IMG/VR virus record: IMGVR_UViG_3300021962_000765
Span: 1 to 21,326 of that record
Source of the DNA: a virus
Direction: 5' to 3' (one strand)
Length of the DNA stretch: 21,326 bases
Below, piece by piece: positions 1 through 6,380 of this stretch (the first letter of the stretch is position 1; every line of letters begins with the position of its first letter). Under the pieces are notes generated by a model that saw only the letters and a program-made list of their open reading frames with translations, did no database searches and was not told the origin of the DNA. Made by a program: the position numbers and the translations under genes.

Positions 1-33
1 CGAGTCATCGTTGCGAAGTCCAACTACAGCTAA
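1..33 (+). CDS. 3' end of upstream gene, probably major capsid protein (partial)
   Basis: Frame 1 is open from the first base and ends at TAA 31-33, giving the C-terminal residues RVIVAKSNYS. Only ten residues are visible, so the identity cannot be read from sequence. It is followed by a strong hairpin and then by small structural genes, an order that in T7-like phages places the major capsid gene immediately upstream. The capsid assignment is therefore inference from position only. The adjacent 84-residue protein also ends in NYS, which is probably chance. Confidence 0.4.
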   Translation, partial: RVIVAKSNYS

Positions 34-79
34 TAATTAAATGGGAACCATGCTAGTCATTGGTATGGGTCCTCGGAAA

Positions 80-105
80 GCTGGGGAGGATAAAACCTCC
101 CCAGC
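80..105 (+). terminator. Strong GC-rich hairpin, probable partial transcription terminator
   Basis: The arm GCTGGGGAGG (80-89) and the arm CCTCCCCAGC (96-105) are perfect complements around the 6-base loop ATAAAA. The downstream bases (CTCTTCC) are only weakly T-rich, so it fits an attenuating or partial terminator better than a full rho-independent stop. It lies 46 bases after the stop of the preceding gene. In T7 the late terminator lies directly after capsid gene 10, and this hairpin would occupy the matching place. A role in mRNA stability is the alternative. Confidence 0.65.
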
Positions 106-130
106 CTCTTCCACCAAGGAGAAACCAGCT

Positions 131-385
131 ATGAAAGAAGGATTGGTTAAATTGCCGATCTCTATGTTCGAGCTAGGTGAAGGCGAAGAAAACGCCACAC
201 CAGAAGCTGGGGACATGGTGGAACTGGAAGGTGTAGTGGAGAAAATTGAAGGTGGTGTGGCTATGGTGCGTGTAAACAACGCCATGGCTGAACAACCCGA
301 AGAAGAATCTGCTAAACCCGAAGAGTCCGAAGAAGACCGCATGATGAAGATGGCCGAGGAGTCGGATAAGGAAAACTATAGCTAA
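131..385 (+). CDS. Small acidic protein, putative head-associated/structural
   Basis: The product is an 84-residue, strongly acidic protein with no family I can name. Residues 28-50 (GDMVELEGVVEKIEGG and following) alternate like a small beta barrel, and residues 53-82 are an almost pure Glu/Lys/Ser tail with EESEED. I chose ATG 131 because AAGGAG lies at 116-121, nine bases upstream. The longer reading from ATG 41 has no ribosome site and would have to translate through the hairpin at 80-105. The stop overlaps the next start as TAATG. A scaffold, decoration or capsid-accessory role is inferred only from its place after the presumed capsid gene. Confidence 0.7.
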   Translation: MKEGLVKLPISMFELGEGEENATPEAGDMVELEGVVEKIEGGVAMVRVNNAMAEQPEEESAKPEESEEDRMMKMAEESDKENYS

Positions 386-663
386 TGCCTGTTTACCAGT
401 ACGAGGACTCCAGAAATGGGAAAGTTGTCGAACTGGAAAAGGCTGTAGCCGAAAGGGATTCTGTCCCTCGTTACCTTAAACGATTCACCGTCCCGCAAAG
501 ATTGAGCCTAGTGGGGGTTGGCGAACCCCTCGACAACCCGCTAGGAGTCAATCAAACAAACTTGATGAAGGGGTACTACCGCCAAGAACAAAAGCTTGGC
601 AGTAGGTTTAGAAGCCAGTACACGCCAGATAGTATCAAACGTGCGGCTATAAGGAGAAAATAA
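385..663 (+). CDS. Basic protein with FmdB-like N-terminus lacking the zinc cysteines
   Basis: The protein has 92 residues and is basic towards the C-terminus, with IKRAAIRRK at its end. It starts MPVYQYEDSRNGKVVELEKA, which resembles the first strand of FmdB-type zinc-ribbon proteins (MPxYxYxCxxCG), but the expected cysteines are absent; positions 7-11 read EDSRN. If the relationship is real, this is a degenerate, non-metal form. The start overlaps the previous stop (TAATG), so translation is probably coupled. It sits among small structural genes. Function is unknown and the FmdB resemblance is only suggestive. Confidence 0.65.
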   Translation: MPVYQYEDSRNGKVVELEKAVAERDSVPRYLKRFTVPQRLSLVGVGEPLDNPLGVNQTNLMKGYYRQEQKLGSRFRSQYTPDSIKRAAIRRK

Positions 664-664
664 T

Positions 665-859
665 ATGGCTAGTGAGTTTCAAAGAAGTCCAGTAAAAGCG
701 AAGAATAAAGCCGTTCGTATTGATGGTGCTAACTTCGCCAATGTCATTGAGTTTACTGCAAGCTCCAGCGGTGGCACAGTTAATACTGTTGCTACTGCCC
801 CTGCGTCCTTGAACGTGACTCTTAACGGCACGTCTTACAGAATCGCACTACACACCTAA
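665..859 (+). CDS. Small beta-rich structural protein
   Basis: This 64-residue protein has a good ribosome site, AAGGAGA at 651-657. After a basic N-terminal tail (residues 5-18) it is rich in Thr, Ser, Val and Ala with alternating strands (NVTLNGTSYRIALHT at the end), as in small phage decoration or fibre-stem proteins. The frame closes at TAA 857-859, and the next ORF begins only four bases later in another frame without its own ribosome site. The two may therefore be one protein split by a frameshift, or a coupled pair. Confidence 0.6.
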   Translation: MASEFQRSPVKAKNKAVRIDGANFANVIEFTASSSGGTVNTVATAPASLNVTLNGTSYRIALHT

Positions 860-863
860 TTGT

Positions 864-1100
864 ATGCGACTCTTATCTCGCCTTACGCTTGGTAATGGTG
901 GGACAATTATTGCATCGTCAGCTTCCACTAATACTGGAAGCTACGATGCGGTAACTGCTCTTACGCTTTCCACGGCTACCCTTGTTATCAGTGGTGCTAC
1001 AACCGCCGCAACCTACGCTGCTGGTGTGACCGTTTACGGTGACATCGACCAGGTTGCTTTAACTGGCGGTGCGATGGCAATTTATAATCGTAAAGATTAA
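864..1100 (+). CDS. Small phage structural protein with 'GVxxYG...L..GA..aYn' C-terminus
   Basis: The product has 78 residues. The C-terminal part reads AAGVTVYGDIDQVALTGG followed by AMAIYNRKD. This pattern (GVxxYGxFxxIxLxSGxxxAYN) is common in small decoration or tail-associated proteins of uncultured phages. The start ATG 864 has no Shine-Dalgarno sequence and lies four bases after the previous stop. The frame is open back to 819, so a +1 frameshift joining it to the upstream 64-residue frame is possible. Otherwise it would be read by termination-reinitiation. The coding content looks real; the exact N-terminus is uncertain. Confidence 0.55.
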   Translation: MRLLSRLTLGNGGTIIASSASTNTGSYDAVTALTLSTATLVISGATTAATYAAGVTVYGDIDQVALTGGAMAIYNRKD

Positions 1101-1111
1101 GGAGTCCTAAA

Positions 1112-1516
1112 ATGGGCCGCCAGTGGAACACGATTATTGATGCCCTTAGTGGCGGCACAATGGCCATTAATGTCAACGTAGCTGACATTGAGGCTTTACT
1201 TGTAACCCTCCAAGCTGACGTTGCCGATGGCATTAGGCTTCCAAACGCCACAACTGGAGGAACTGGACCAACCACATTTACCAGTACCAGCTACGGAACA
1301 ATTGCAACGGCAAGCACAGGCAGGTTGGGTTGCACTATCTTTAATGAGGGTGCAGGCCGATTACACGCAACCCTTGGAACATCTACTACGTCAACAACCT
1401 TGTATACTGTCAGCATTGGAAGCGGCGAGTACTACGAAGTCCCAATGAACTACACTGGTCTAATTGGTGGTATTTTTGCTACAGCAGGAACAGCTAGAGT
1501 TACAGTATTAAGCTAG
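1112..1516 (+). CDS. Phage structural protein, beta-sandwich type (decoration/tail-associated)
   Basis: This 134-residue protein has the ribosome site AAGGAG at 1099-1104. Residues 1-40 form a short amphipathic region. From about residue 50 it becomes a Thr/Ser/Gly-rich beta domain with the pattern R-x-G-x-T-I-x-N-E-G-A-G-x-L and later VSIGSGEYYEVP...YTG, ending in AGTARVTVLS. That layout is familiar from small phage virion proteins that sit beside capsid genes, where such domains decorate the head or tail. No enzymatic motif is visible. The exact role is not known. Confidence 0.65.
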   Translation: MGRQWNTIIDALSGGTMAINVNVADIEALLVTLQADVADGIRLPNATTGGTGPTTFTSTSYGTIATASTGRLGCTIFNEGAGRLHATLGTSTTSTTLYTVSIGSGEYYEVPMNYTGLIGGIFATAGTARVTVLS

Positions 1517-1525
1517 AGGTAAACT

Positions 1526-2590
1526 GTGCCTCTGTATTCCACAGCTTGCCCACTTCCATTAAGCAGGAAGATATTTAGGCATCGAGCCTCTGCACCATTC
1601 TCCCCAGCCAATTTAACTGGCCTATCCCTCTGGCTCAAGGCTGATGCTGGCGTTACTACAGGAATCGGAACTCCATTCATTAGCTCTGTAATTATTAGCG
1701 GAGCAGGATCAACCACTTCTAATGGAACTTATACAAGAACATCTGGAGGATATACAACCTTTACTAAATCTGGCGGTAATTATATAGCGTACGGATACAA
1801 CTCAACTGCTGATAGTGACGTATGGTACATATCTGATGCAACACTTAATTATGTACCCACATACTATGCTAACGATGAAGGCGCTATTTCTAATTGGCAA
1901 ATAGATCAAGGATCAGCAAATGCCCCCTCATCTACAACATCAAATACAACGCCAACGATTGTGACAAATTGGGCAGATCAGAGTGGGAATGGGAGAGACG
2001 CAAGCCCAGTAGATGTAAGCCCCACACTTAACTCGTCAGACCTAAACAGCAAGCCCACCATAAGTCTTTCATCCGTAGCTGGTGGAACAAACAAATCACT
2101 TCAAATTTTCGGAAATCCAATGGGTGCATCTGGAGCAACAGCATTTGTGGTTAACTATGTTGACTCAGGTGTTTTTGGTGAGGATGCCAACGGTGCATTG
2201 CTTGGAAATTTTGGAAGTGCATCGGATGGCAGTCATTGGCCGTATGGCTTTACAAACTCTGTTTATGATTCATTTGCTACTGACACAAGAAAAGATGATC
2301 TAGGACTACCAACTGGAATTACAGATTGGAACATTTATTCTGTTTATTCTCAAGACAATGACTGGAAACTATTCTGCAACGGAACAGAGTTTTATTCTGA
2401 CTCGTCAAATGTTTATTCAAATGCAGTAGCAAATTCCACAAGCCTCTATATTGGAATGCAGAACAACGCTGATTCTGACCAAATATTTAAAGGAAAAGTT
2501 GCCGAAGTTGTAGTTTACAACCGAGTCCTTACAACCCAAGAACGCCAGCAAGTAGAGGCATATCTAAACGCTAAATACGCAATCTACTAA
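1526..2590 (+). CDS. LamG/concanavalin-like lectin-fold virion protein with nested insert
   Basis: The product has 354 residues and starts at GTG 1526 behind AGAGGT (1514-1519). Residues 32-43 (GLSLWLKADAGV) and 148-158 (NWADQSGNGRD) are the two N-terminal signature blocks of LamG-like carbohydrate-binding domains (W-L-x-A ... W-x-D-x-S-G-N-G). The last 35 residues (FKGKVAEVVVYNRVLT followed by TQERQQVEAYL) are the usual C-terminal strand and helix. About 95 residues (52-146), rich in Ser, Thr, Tyr and Asn, are inserted between the first two blocks. Such proteins normally sit on the particle surface and bind sugars, so a head or tail adhesin role is likely but not proven. Confidence 0.75.
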   Translation: MPLYSTACPLPLSRKIFRHRASAPFSPANLTGLSLWLKADAGVTTGIGTPFISSVIISGAGSTTSNGTYTRTSGGYTTFTKSGGNYIAYGYNSTADSDVWYISDATLNYVPTYYANDEGAISNWQIDQGSANAPSSTTSNTTPTIVTNWADQSGNGRDASPVDVSPTLNSSDLNSKPTISLSSVAGGTNKSLQIFGNPMGASGATAFVVNYVDSGVFGEDANGALLGNFGSASDGSHWPYGFTNSVYDSFATDTRKDDLGLPTGITDWNIYSVYSQDNDWKLFCNGTEFYSDSSNVYSNAVANSTSLYIGMQNNADSDQIFKGKVAEVVVYNRVLTTQERQQVEAYLNAKYAIY

Positions 2591-2591
2591 A

Positions 2592-2714
2592 ATGCCCCTC
2601 CTCCTCCTCACCCTCCTGCTCTGCTCCTGCTCGCCACGGCCAGCGGATCAGAACAATTCACTTCCCCGCTACTCCGATATGGGCGCGGCTGAAGACGCTG
2701 GTAATGTCAAATGA
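2592..2714 (+). CDS. Small lipoprotein, candidate Rz1-like outer-membrane spanin
   Basis: A 40-residue ORF fills the gap between two genes and ends inside the next start (ATGA at 2711-2714). Residues 3-10 are almost all Leu, followed by CSCSPRP. LCSC at 10-13 fits a lipobox ([LVI]-x-[GAS]-C) with lipidated Cys13, leaving a mature chain of about 28 residues rich in polar residues and containing Pro. This is the architecture of Rz1-type outer-membrane spanins, which complete lysis of Gram-negative hosts by linking to an inner-membrane partner. Weak points are the lack of a basic n-region, the lack of a clear ribosome site, and no obvious Rz partner nearby. Confidence 0.5.
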   Translation: MPLLLLTLLLCSCSPRPADQNNSLPRYSDMGAAEDAGNVK

Positions 2715-2989
2715 AACGCATCGCCATGTGGCTGACCAATTTGAGTTTGCGTTTCTTAATGACGGGGCAGGAATACGCCTGTTTCAAGGAGGCGTTAAAG
2801 TTTGCCGTAGAGAACAACAACATGGTCAAGGAGACCAAGTACATTGGCAAGGTAAAGCATCTCCTATCTGTCAACAGAAGCATCAAGCGGATAGTCGACG
2901 AAGGCCGAGATCGGGAAGAGGTGACGGATGCAGTTGTCCATCTTGCTGTTGCACTCAGATACCTGGAGGGTAAAGGTCGTGAGTCTTGA
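2711..2989 (+). CDS. Hypothetical helical protein in the probable lysis cassette
   Basis: The protein has 92 residues and is predominantly helical, with mixed charges (KFAVENNNMVKETKYIGKV; VDEGRDREEVTDAVVHLAVA). The N-terminal 16 residues are moderately hydrophobic, but I see no convincing membrane span. The start shares ATGA with the preceding lipoprotein gene, and the 3' end overlaps the next gene by 11 bases, so the three are translationally linked. I do not recognise the family. Its position between a lipoprotein and a holin-like protein suggests a lysis or regulatory accessory, but that is inference. Confidence 0.6.
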   Translation: MKRIAMWLTNLSLRFLMTGQEYACFKEALKFAVENNNMVKETKYIGKVKHLLSVNRSIKRIVDEGRDREEVTDAVVHLAVALRYLEGKGRES

Positions 2990-3227
2990 TGAGGTAGCGG
3001 ATCTGCGGGATAGAGTTGCCAACGTATCAGAACGATTGGTGCGTATGGAAGAACGCCAGATGACCTTGTACTCCATGATCGAACGCTCACTTGCTTTTCA
3101 TGGGGATGTTGCTAATAGATTAGGTGCGCTAGAAACCTTAAAGACGAAGGTTCTGGCTGTAGCTGGAGTTGTTGGGCTGGCCTGCTCAATGGCTTGGGAT
3201 GTATTGAAAAACCGCTTTAACGGATAG
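2979..3227 (+). CDS. XhlA-like coiled-coil protein with C-terminal membrane span (holin-associated)
   Basis: I place the start at GTG 2979, with GGAGGG at 2965-2970 upstream, giving 82 residues; a longer in-frame reading from ATG 2928 has no ribosome site. Residues 2-56 form a heptad-patterned helix (VADLRDRVANVSERLVRMEE), and residues 57-73 (KVLAVAGVVGLACSMAW) are a membrane span near the C-terminus, followed by a basic end. This order, cytoplasmic coiled coil then C-terminal anchor, is that of haemolysin XhlA-family proteins, which work beside phage holins at the inner membrane. It overlaps the preceding gene by 11 bases. Confidence 0.65.
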   Translation: MSLDEVADLRDRVANVSERLVRMEERQMTLYSMIERSLAFHGDVANRLGALETLKTKVLAVAGVVGLACSMAWDVLKNRFNG

Positions 3228-3235
3228 GAGATAAA

Positions 3236-3781
3236 ATGGCAACATTAGGAACGCAGAATATTTCAACCAGTTACGTCCAGCTAATGAAAACTAGCGGTCT
3301 TACTGGCATTGACGGCACGATCCAGACCATTACAGATGGCAATAATGTATCCTCTGCACTTCAGCTATCCACAGGAGGCGTGAGTAGCACAGGTTCCCTT
3401 TCTGTTACTGGTGTGGCTACAGTTGGCAGTCTTGAGATTGGCGGTTCGGCAGGGCCAACGCTTACAAAGGTGTCCTATGGAACCGCAGCGTTTACTGGCT
3501 CTACATTCCAAGACCTAGACTCGGCTACAGCGGGGTCAAATGTTACAACAGGAACATTTGCGGTAACAGGCGCAGCCTTGGGAGACATCGTCTTTGGTGG
3601 GCTTACATCAATTGGCTCAAGCACAGGAACAAACGCTACCTTAGCCCAAAGGCTAATCCCTTCGTTTAGGGTTGAATCGGCAGATACGATTCGATATGTA
3701 ATACTTAATACAGATACAATTTCCCACGGCACAACTCCCGCAGGAACGCTATACGCAACCGCAATGAGGTTTACAGCATGA
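3236..3781 (+). CDS. Tail fibre stem/structural protein
   Basis: The product has 181 residues, with ribosome site AGGAGA at 3225-3230. The sequence is low in charge and rich in Gly, Thr, Ser and Val. Residues about 26-72 read as stacked short strands (ITDGNNVSSALQLSTGGVS; GSLSVTGVATVGSLEIGGS), the usual pattern of trimeric fibre shafts. The C-terminal half is a denser beta domain ending in LYATAMRFTA. It shares ATGA with the following repeat-rich fibre gene, so the two are probably made together and may form parts of one host-recognition appendage. No catalytic motif is visible. Confidence 0.65.
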   Translation: MATLGTQNISTSYVQLMKTSGLTGIDGTIQTITDGNNVSSALQLSTGGVSSTGSLSVTGVATVGSLEIGGSAGPTLTKVSYGTAAFTGSTFQDLDSATAGSNVTTGTFAVTGAALGDIVFGGLTSIGSSTGTNATLAQRLIPSFRVESADTIRYVILNTDTISHGTTPAGTLYATAMRFTA

Positions 3782-5418
3782 GTAAATTTAACGCAGGTCA
3801 ATCTTTCGCTGATGGCGATACAGTAACAGGCGCAAAGCTAAACAACATTGCTGGCCTACTAGACATTTATACTGGTCTAATATCCGAGCAAACAGCAATG
3901 GTTGCAACTGTCAGCACGGCAGATCAACTTCTTATTGCAGATGTGGATAACGGAGATAGTGGCGCGGCCAATCGCGTGACAGTTCAGAAGCTGTTAAACG
4001 ATGGTTTGACCAATGGAACTTTTTCAAACCTAAGCTTAACTGGCAACTTAAATGTCACACAGCTTTCTACCCTTGGAACGATAAACAATACCAGGGGTAC
4101 AGTTGGCATTCTAAATAGCACAACTGGAACAATTCAGTCTCTTACATCTAGTACGGCCAACATTAGCCAAGGATCAGCCATATTTACTCAAGGCACGATT
4201 AACACGCTTAACAGTACTACAGGAACGATTGGAACGCTTAACAATACCACTGGAACGATTGGCACTCTGAATAGTACTACTGGAACAATTGCTACGCTTG
4301 TAGCAACAAATAATGCCACCATTAACGGAGTAAGTGTTGGTAAGGGCGGAGGAAACATAGTTGGCAATACAGTTCTTGGGGCAAGTGCGTTAGCAACAAG
4401 TACAACTGGATCTCAAAATACAGCCATTGGGGCTAGCGCACTTAATGCAAACACGGCTGGATCTCAAAATACAGCTATTGGATTAAGTGCATTAGTATCA
4501 AATACAACTGGTGCTAGAAATACTTCAAGCGGTGTAAATACACTAGCATATAACACAACTGGATATGATAATGTTGCTGCTGGCATGAACGCACTCGTTT
4601 TAAATACAACTGGATTTAACAACGTAGGGATTGGGTCAAGCGCACTTTCGGGAAATACAACTGGAAATAACAATACGGCTGTTGGAGCAAGTTCACTTGT
4701 GGCAAACACAACTGGAAATATCAATACGGCTGTTGGATCAAGTTCACTTGGCTCAAATACAACAGGATCATTTAACACGGCTGTTGGAATCAATTCTTTA
4801 GTAGCCAATACAACCGCAATTAGAAACACAGCCGTGGGCGCGAACGCTTTATTTGCCAATACGAGTGGAGAGGGCAACACGGCTGTTGGGTCAAATGTTA
4901 GTCAAGCAAACACAACTGGATCATTTAATACAGTAGTTGGTACATTTGCGGCTCAAAATAACTCAACTGGAAACAATAATACTGTTGTTGGATATGACGC
5001 GTTGCGCGTCAACACAACTGGAGAAAATAATACGGCATATGGAGTCAGTGCGCTTCGAAACAATACAACTGGATCATATAATGTGGCTGCTGGCATGAGC
5101 GCACTTTATGCAAATACAACTGGATCATATAACACGGCTAGTGGTTATCAAGCTGGACAAACAATTACAATTGGAACAGGAAACGTTTGCATAGGTGCAA
5201 CATCAGATGTTAGTATTGGAACAATATCTAACGCAATTTCAATTGGATACGGAGCAACTGCTCAATTAAATGGAGAAATTGCACTTGGAACAACTCTTTC
5301 AACCAAAACAACTATTGGCGCAAATGGTGCGGCATCGGCACTTACGGCAGTTCCAGTAGGATATATTAGAATCAGAATTGGTGCTACTGCATATCAAATT
5401 CCATATTACAACGTATAA
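3778..5418 (+). CDS. Tail fibre/adhesin with 17-residue YadA-head-like repeats
   Basis: The protein has 546 residues. The N-terminus (FNAGQSFADGDTVTGAKLN) matches the common attachment segment of phage fibres (F-x-x-G-x-x-V-T-x-x-x-L-N). Residues about 107-178 contain degenerate 10-residue repeats of the form GTIGTLNSTT. Residues 208-462 are fifteen exact-length 17-residue repeats, NTTG-x-x-NTAVG-x-x-[AS]L-x-x, which resemble the left-handed parallel beta-roll of YadA-type trimeric adhesin heads. The C-terminus (VGYIRIRIGATAYQIPYY) is a typical phage fibre tip ending. It probably forms a trimer that contacts the host surface. It overlaps the preceding stem gene by ATGA. Confidence 0.8.
   Translation: MSKFNAGQSFADGDTVTGAKLNNIAGLLDIYTGLISEQTAMVATVSTADQLLIADVDNGDSGAANRVTVQKLLNDGLTNGTFSNLSLTGNLNVTQLSTLGTINNTRGTVGILNSTTGTIQSLTSSTANISQGSAIFTQGTINTLNSTTGTIGTLNNTTGTIGTLNSTTGTIATLVATNNATINGVSVGKGGGNIVGNTVLGASALATSTTGSQNTAIGASALNANTAGSQNTAIGLSALVSNTTGARNTSSGVNTLAYNTTGYDNVAAGMNALVLNTTGFNNVGIGSSALSGNTTGNNNTAVGASSLVANTTGNINTAVGSSSLGSNTTGSFNTAVGINSLVANTTAIRNTAVGANALFANTSGEGNTAVGSNVSQANTTGSFNTVVGTFAAQNNSTGNNNTVVGYDALRVNTTGENNTAYGVSALRNNTTGSYNVAAGMSALYANTTGSYNTASGYQAGQTITIGTGNVCIGATSDVSIGTISNAISIGYGATAQLNGEIALGTTLSTKTTIGANGAASALTAVPVGYIRIRIGATAYQIPYYNV
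4192..4311 (+). repeat. 30-bp coding repeats in tail fibre shaft (about 4 units)
   Basis: Four tandem 30-base units encode GTINTLNSTT, GTIGTLNNTT, GTIGTLNSTT and GTIATLVATN. More divergent units lie upstream at 4096-4155 (GTVGILNSTT, GTIQSLTSST). Length is strictly kept while synonymous bases vary, so selection acts on the protein period. They probably form a coiled or beta-solenoid shaft. Confidence 0.85.
4399..5163 (+). repeat. 51-bp tandem coding repeats in tail fibre (15 units)
   Basis: Fifteen consecutive 51-base units start at 4399 and each encodes 17 residues. The core NTTG..NTAVG..[AS]L is kept, and the two residues after NTTG (SQ, AR, YD, FN, NN, NI, SF, IR, EG, EN, SY) and after each VG vary. 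A further divergent unit may precede it at 4348-4398. No unit is out of register. The variable positions recur at fixed points of the period, as expected for surface residues of a beta-roll. Confidence 0.9.
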
Positions 5419-5423
5419 AACAA

Positions 5424-5663
5424 ATGAATATAGAAATTACACCAGCAAAAAGATATTCCGCTGCAATGGACAGCGTTAATCTTATTAATAACAGGATTAT
5501 CGCAGGAGAAGAAAATGAAACTGAAGATCAACGCAAAAACGATATTGATAGAAATGTAGAGCATCTAAAGCTGGCTATTGCTTGGGATATATGGACAACA
5601 GAGGATCTTTCGCCCCTTAATCTTGCAATAGAAAATGGCTCTAATTGGCTATCTAATAACTAA
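5424..5663 (+). CDS. Small acidic helical protein next to tail fibre
   Basis: This 79-residue protein is acidic, with a helical central region (NETEDQRKNDIDRNVEHLKL) and WDIW at residues about 55-58. It begins five bases after the fibre stop, and its own stop is directly adjacent to the next start. No clear ribosome site is present. Small acidic proteins at this position are often fibre-assembly helpers or are simply conserved unknowns. I do not recognise the family, so any chaperone role is inference from position. Confidence 0.6.
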   Translation: MNIEITPAKRYSAAMDSVNLINNRIIAGEENETEDQRKNDIDRNVEHLKLAIAWDIWTTEDLSPLNLAIENGSNWLSNN

Positions 5664-6365
5664 ATGACCCTAACCGAAATCGCCCAGTATGCGGGTGAGA
5701 AGATCGGCAAGACCGATGCTGACACGCTTACCTTCCTGCAAAAGTCAGCCAGCCTAAATTACAGGCGGGTGTGGAACTTTGCCCCTTGGCGCGAGACTGT
5801 TACCACATCTACTTACGATGTTACCGCTGGTAGCAGGACAGTCACCCTTGGTTCAAATGTAGAGAACCCGCTTTCGGTTGCTTACAACAATTCAGAGTTA
5901 CAGGCAATGGATCTTGCAACCATTGTAAGCCAAAACTCTAGCTTATTTGATGACGCAAGCACTGGCACGCCTGTATTCTTCTACTTCAAGGGTCGCAACA
6001 CTAGCGGGACAGCGCAACTTGATCTCTACCCAATCCTAGAAACTACCAGCACCAACACGCTCTTAGTTGTGGAAAAGCTTCAATGCCTAACCAGAACCAA
6101 CTACGTTGTTGATTTCCCGCCCTCTGCAAGCGCAATCAATGATGAGCTTCGCTTGCCCCATGTCAGCCACGTTGTCCTTGCCTTAACCCACGCTGATGCC
6201 TTAGAGCGTGAGCGTCAGTATGGTAAATCGCAGATCGTTACGCAGGCCGCTAACGCCGACCTAGCCGCAATGGCGAACTACGAACTCTCCCAGGTAGGCG
6301 GGATGAAGCAGATCACACCAATCAGTTTAGGCGAACTTTCAATTGAACAAATGTTCTCTGCTTAA
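5664..6365 (+). CDS. Tail adaptor-like protein (T7 gp11 position)
   Basis: The protein has 233 residues. The N-terminal 40 residues are helical (LTEIAQYAGEKIGKTDADTL; LNYRRVWNFAPWRE) and are followed by beta segments and a C-terminal helical bundle (residues about 165-210). This is the pattern of head-tail adaptor or 'tail tubular A' proteins, where an N-terminal helical bundle docks on the portal. It directly precedes a 618-residue nozzle-like protein, as gp11 precedes gp12 in T7. It would form the dodecameric ring between portal and nozzle. Identity is supported by order and fold pattern, not by a diagnostic motif. Confidence 0.65.
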   Translation: MTLTEIAQYAGEKIGKTDADTLTFLQKSASLNYRRVWNFAPWRETVTTSTYDVTAGSRTVTLGSNVENPLSVAYNNSELQAMDLATIVSQNSSLFDDASTGTPVFFYFKGRNTSGTAQLDLYPILETTSTNTLLVVEKLQCLTRTNYVVDFPPSASAINDELRLPHVSHVVLALTHADALERERQYGKSQIVTQAANADLAAMANYELSQVGGMKQITPISLGELSIEQMFSA

Positions 6366-6380
6366 AGAGACAATATAGCC

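Noticed and set aside
41-130. N-terminal extension of the 84-residue protein from ATG 41
   Set aside because: It lacks a ribosome site and contains the strong hairpin at 80-105, while ATG 131 has AAGGAG nine bases upstream.
2928-2978. N-terminal extension of the XhlA-like protein from ATG 2928
   Set aside because: It lies inside the preceding gene with no ribosome site; GTG 2979 has GGAGGG at a good distance.
4464-4880. 138-codon minus-strand ORF opposite the fibre repeats
   Set aside because: It is the antisense shadow of the repeat array; its apparent repeat protein arises from the coding strand's period.
4399-5163. CRISPR-like or non-coding tandem repeat
   Set aside because: Units are contiguous, 51 bases long and in frame in a long ORF, with no spacers; it is a protein repeat.
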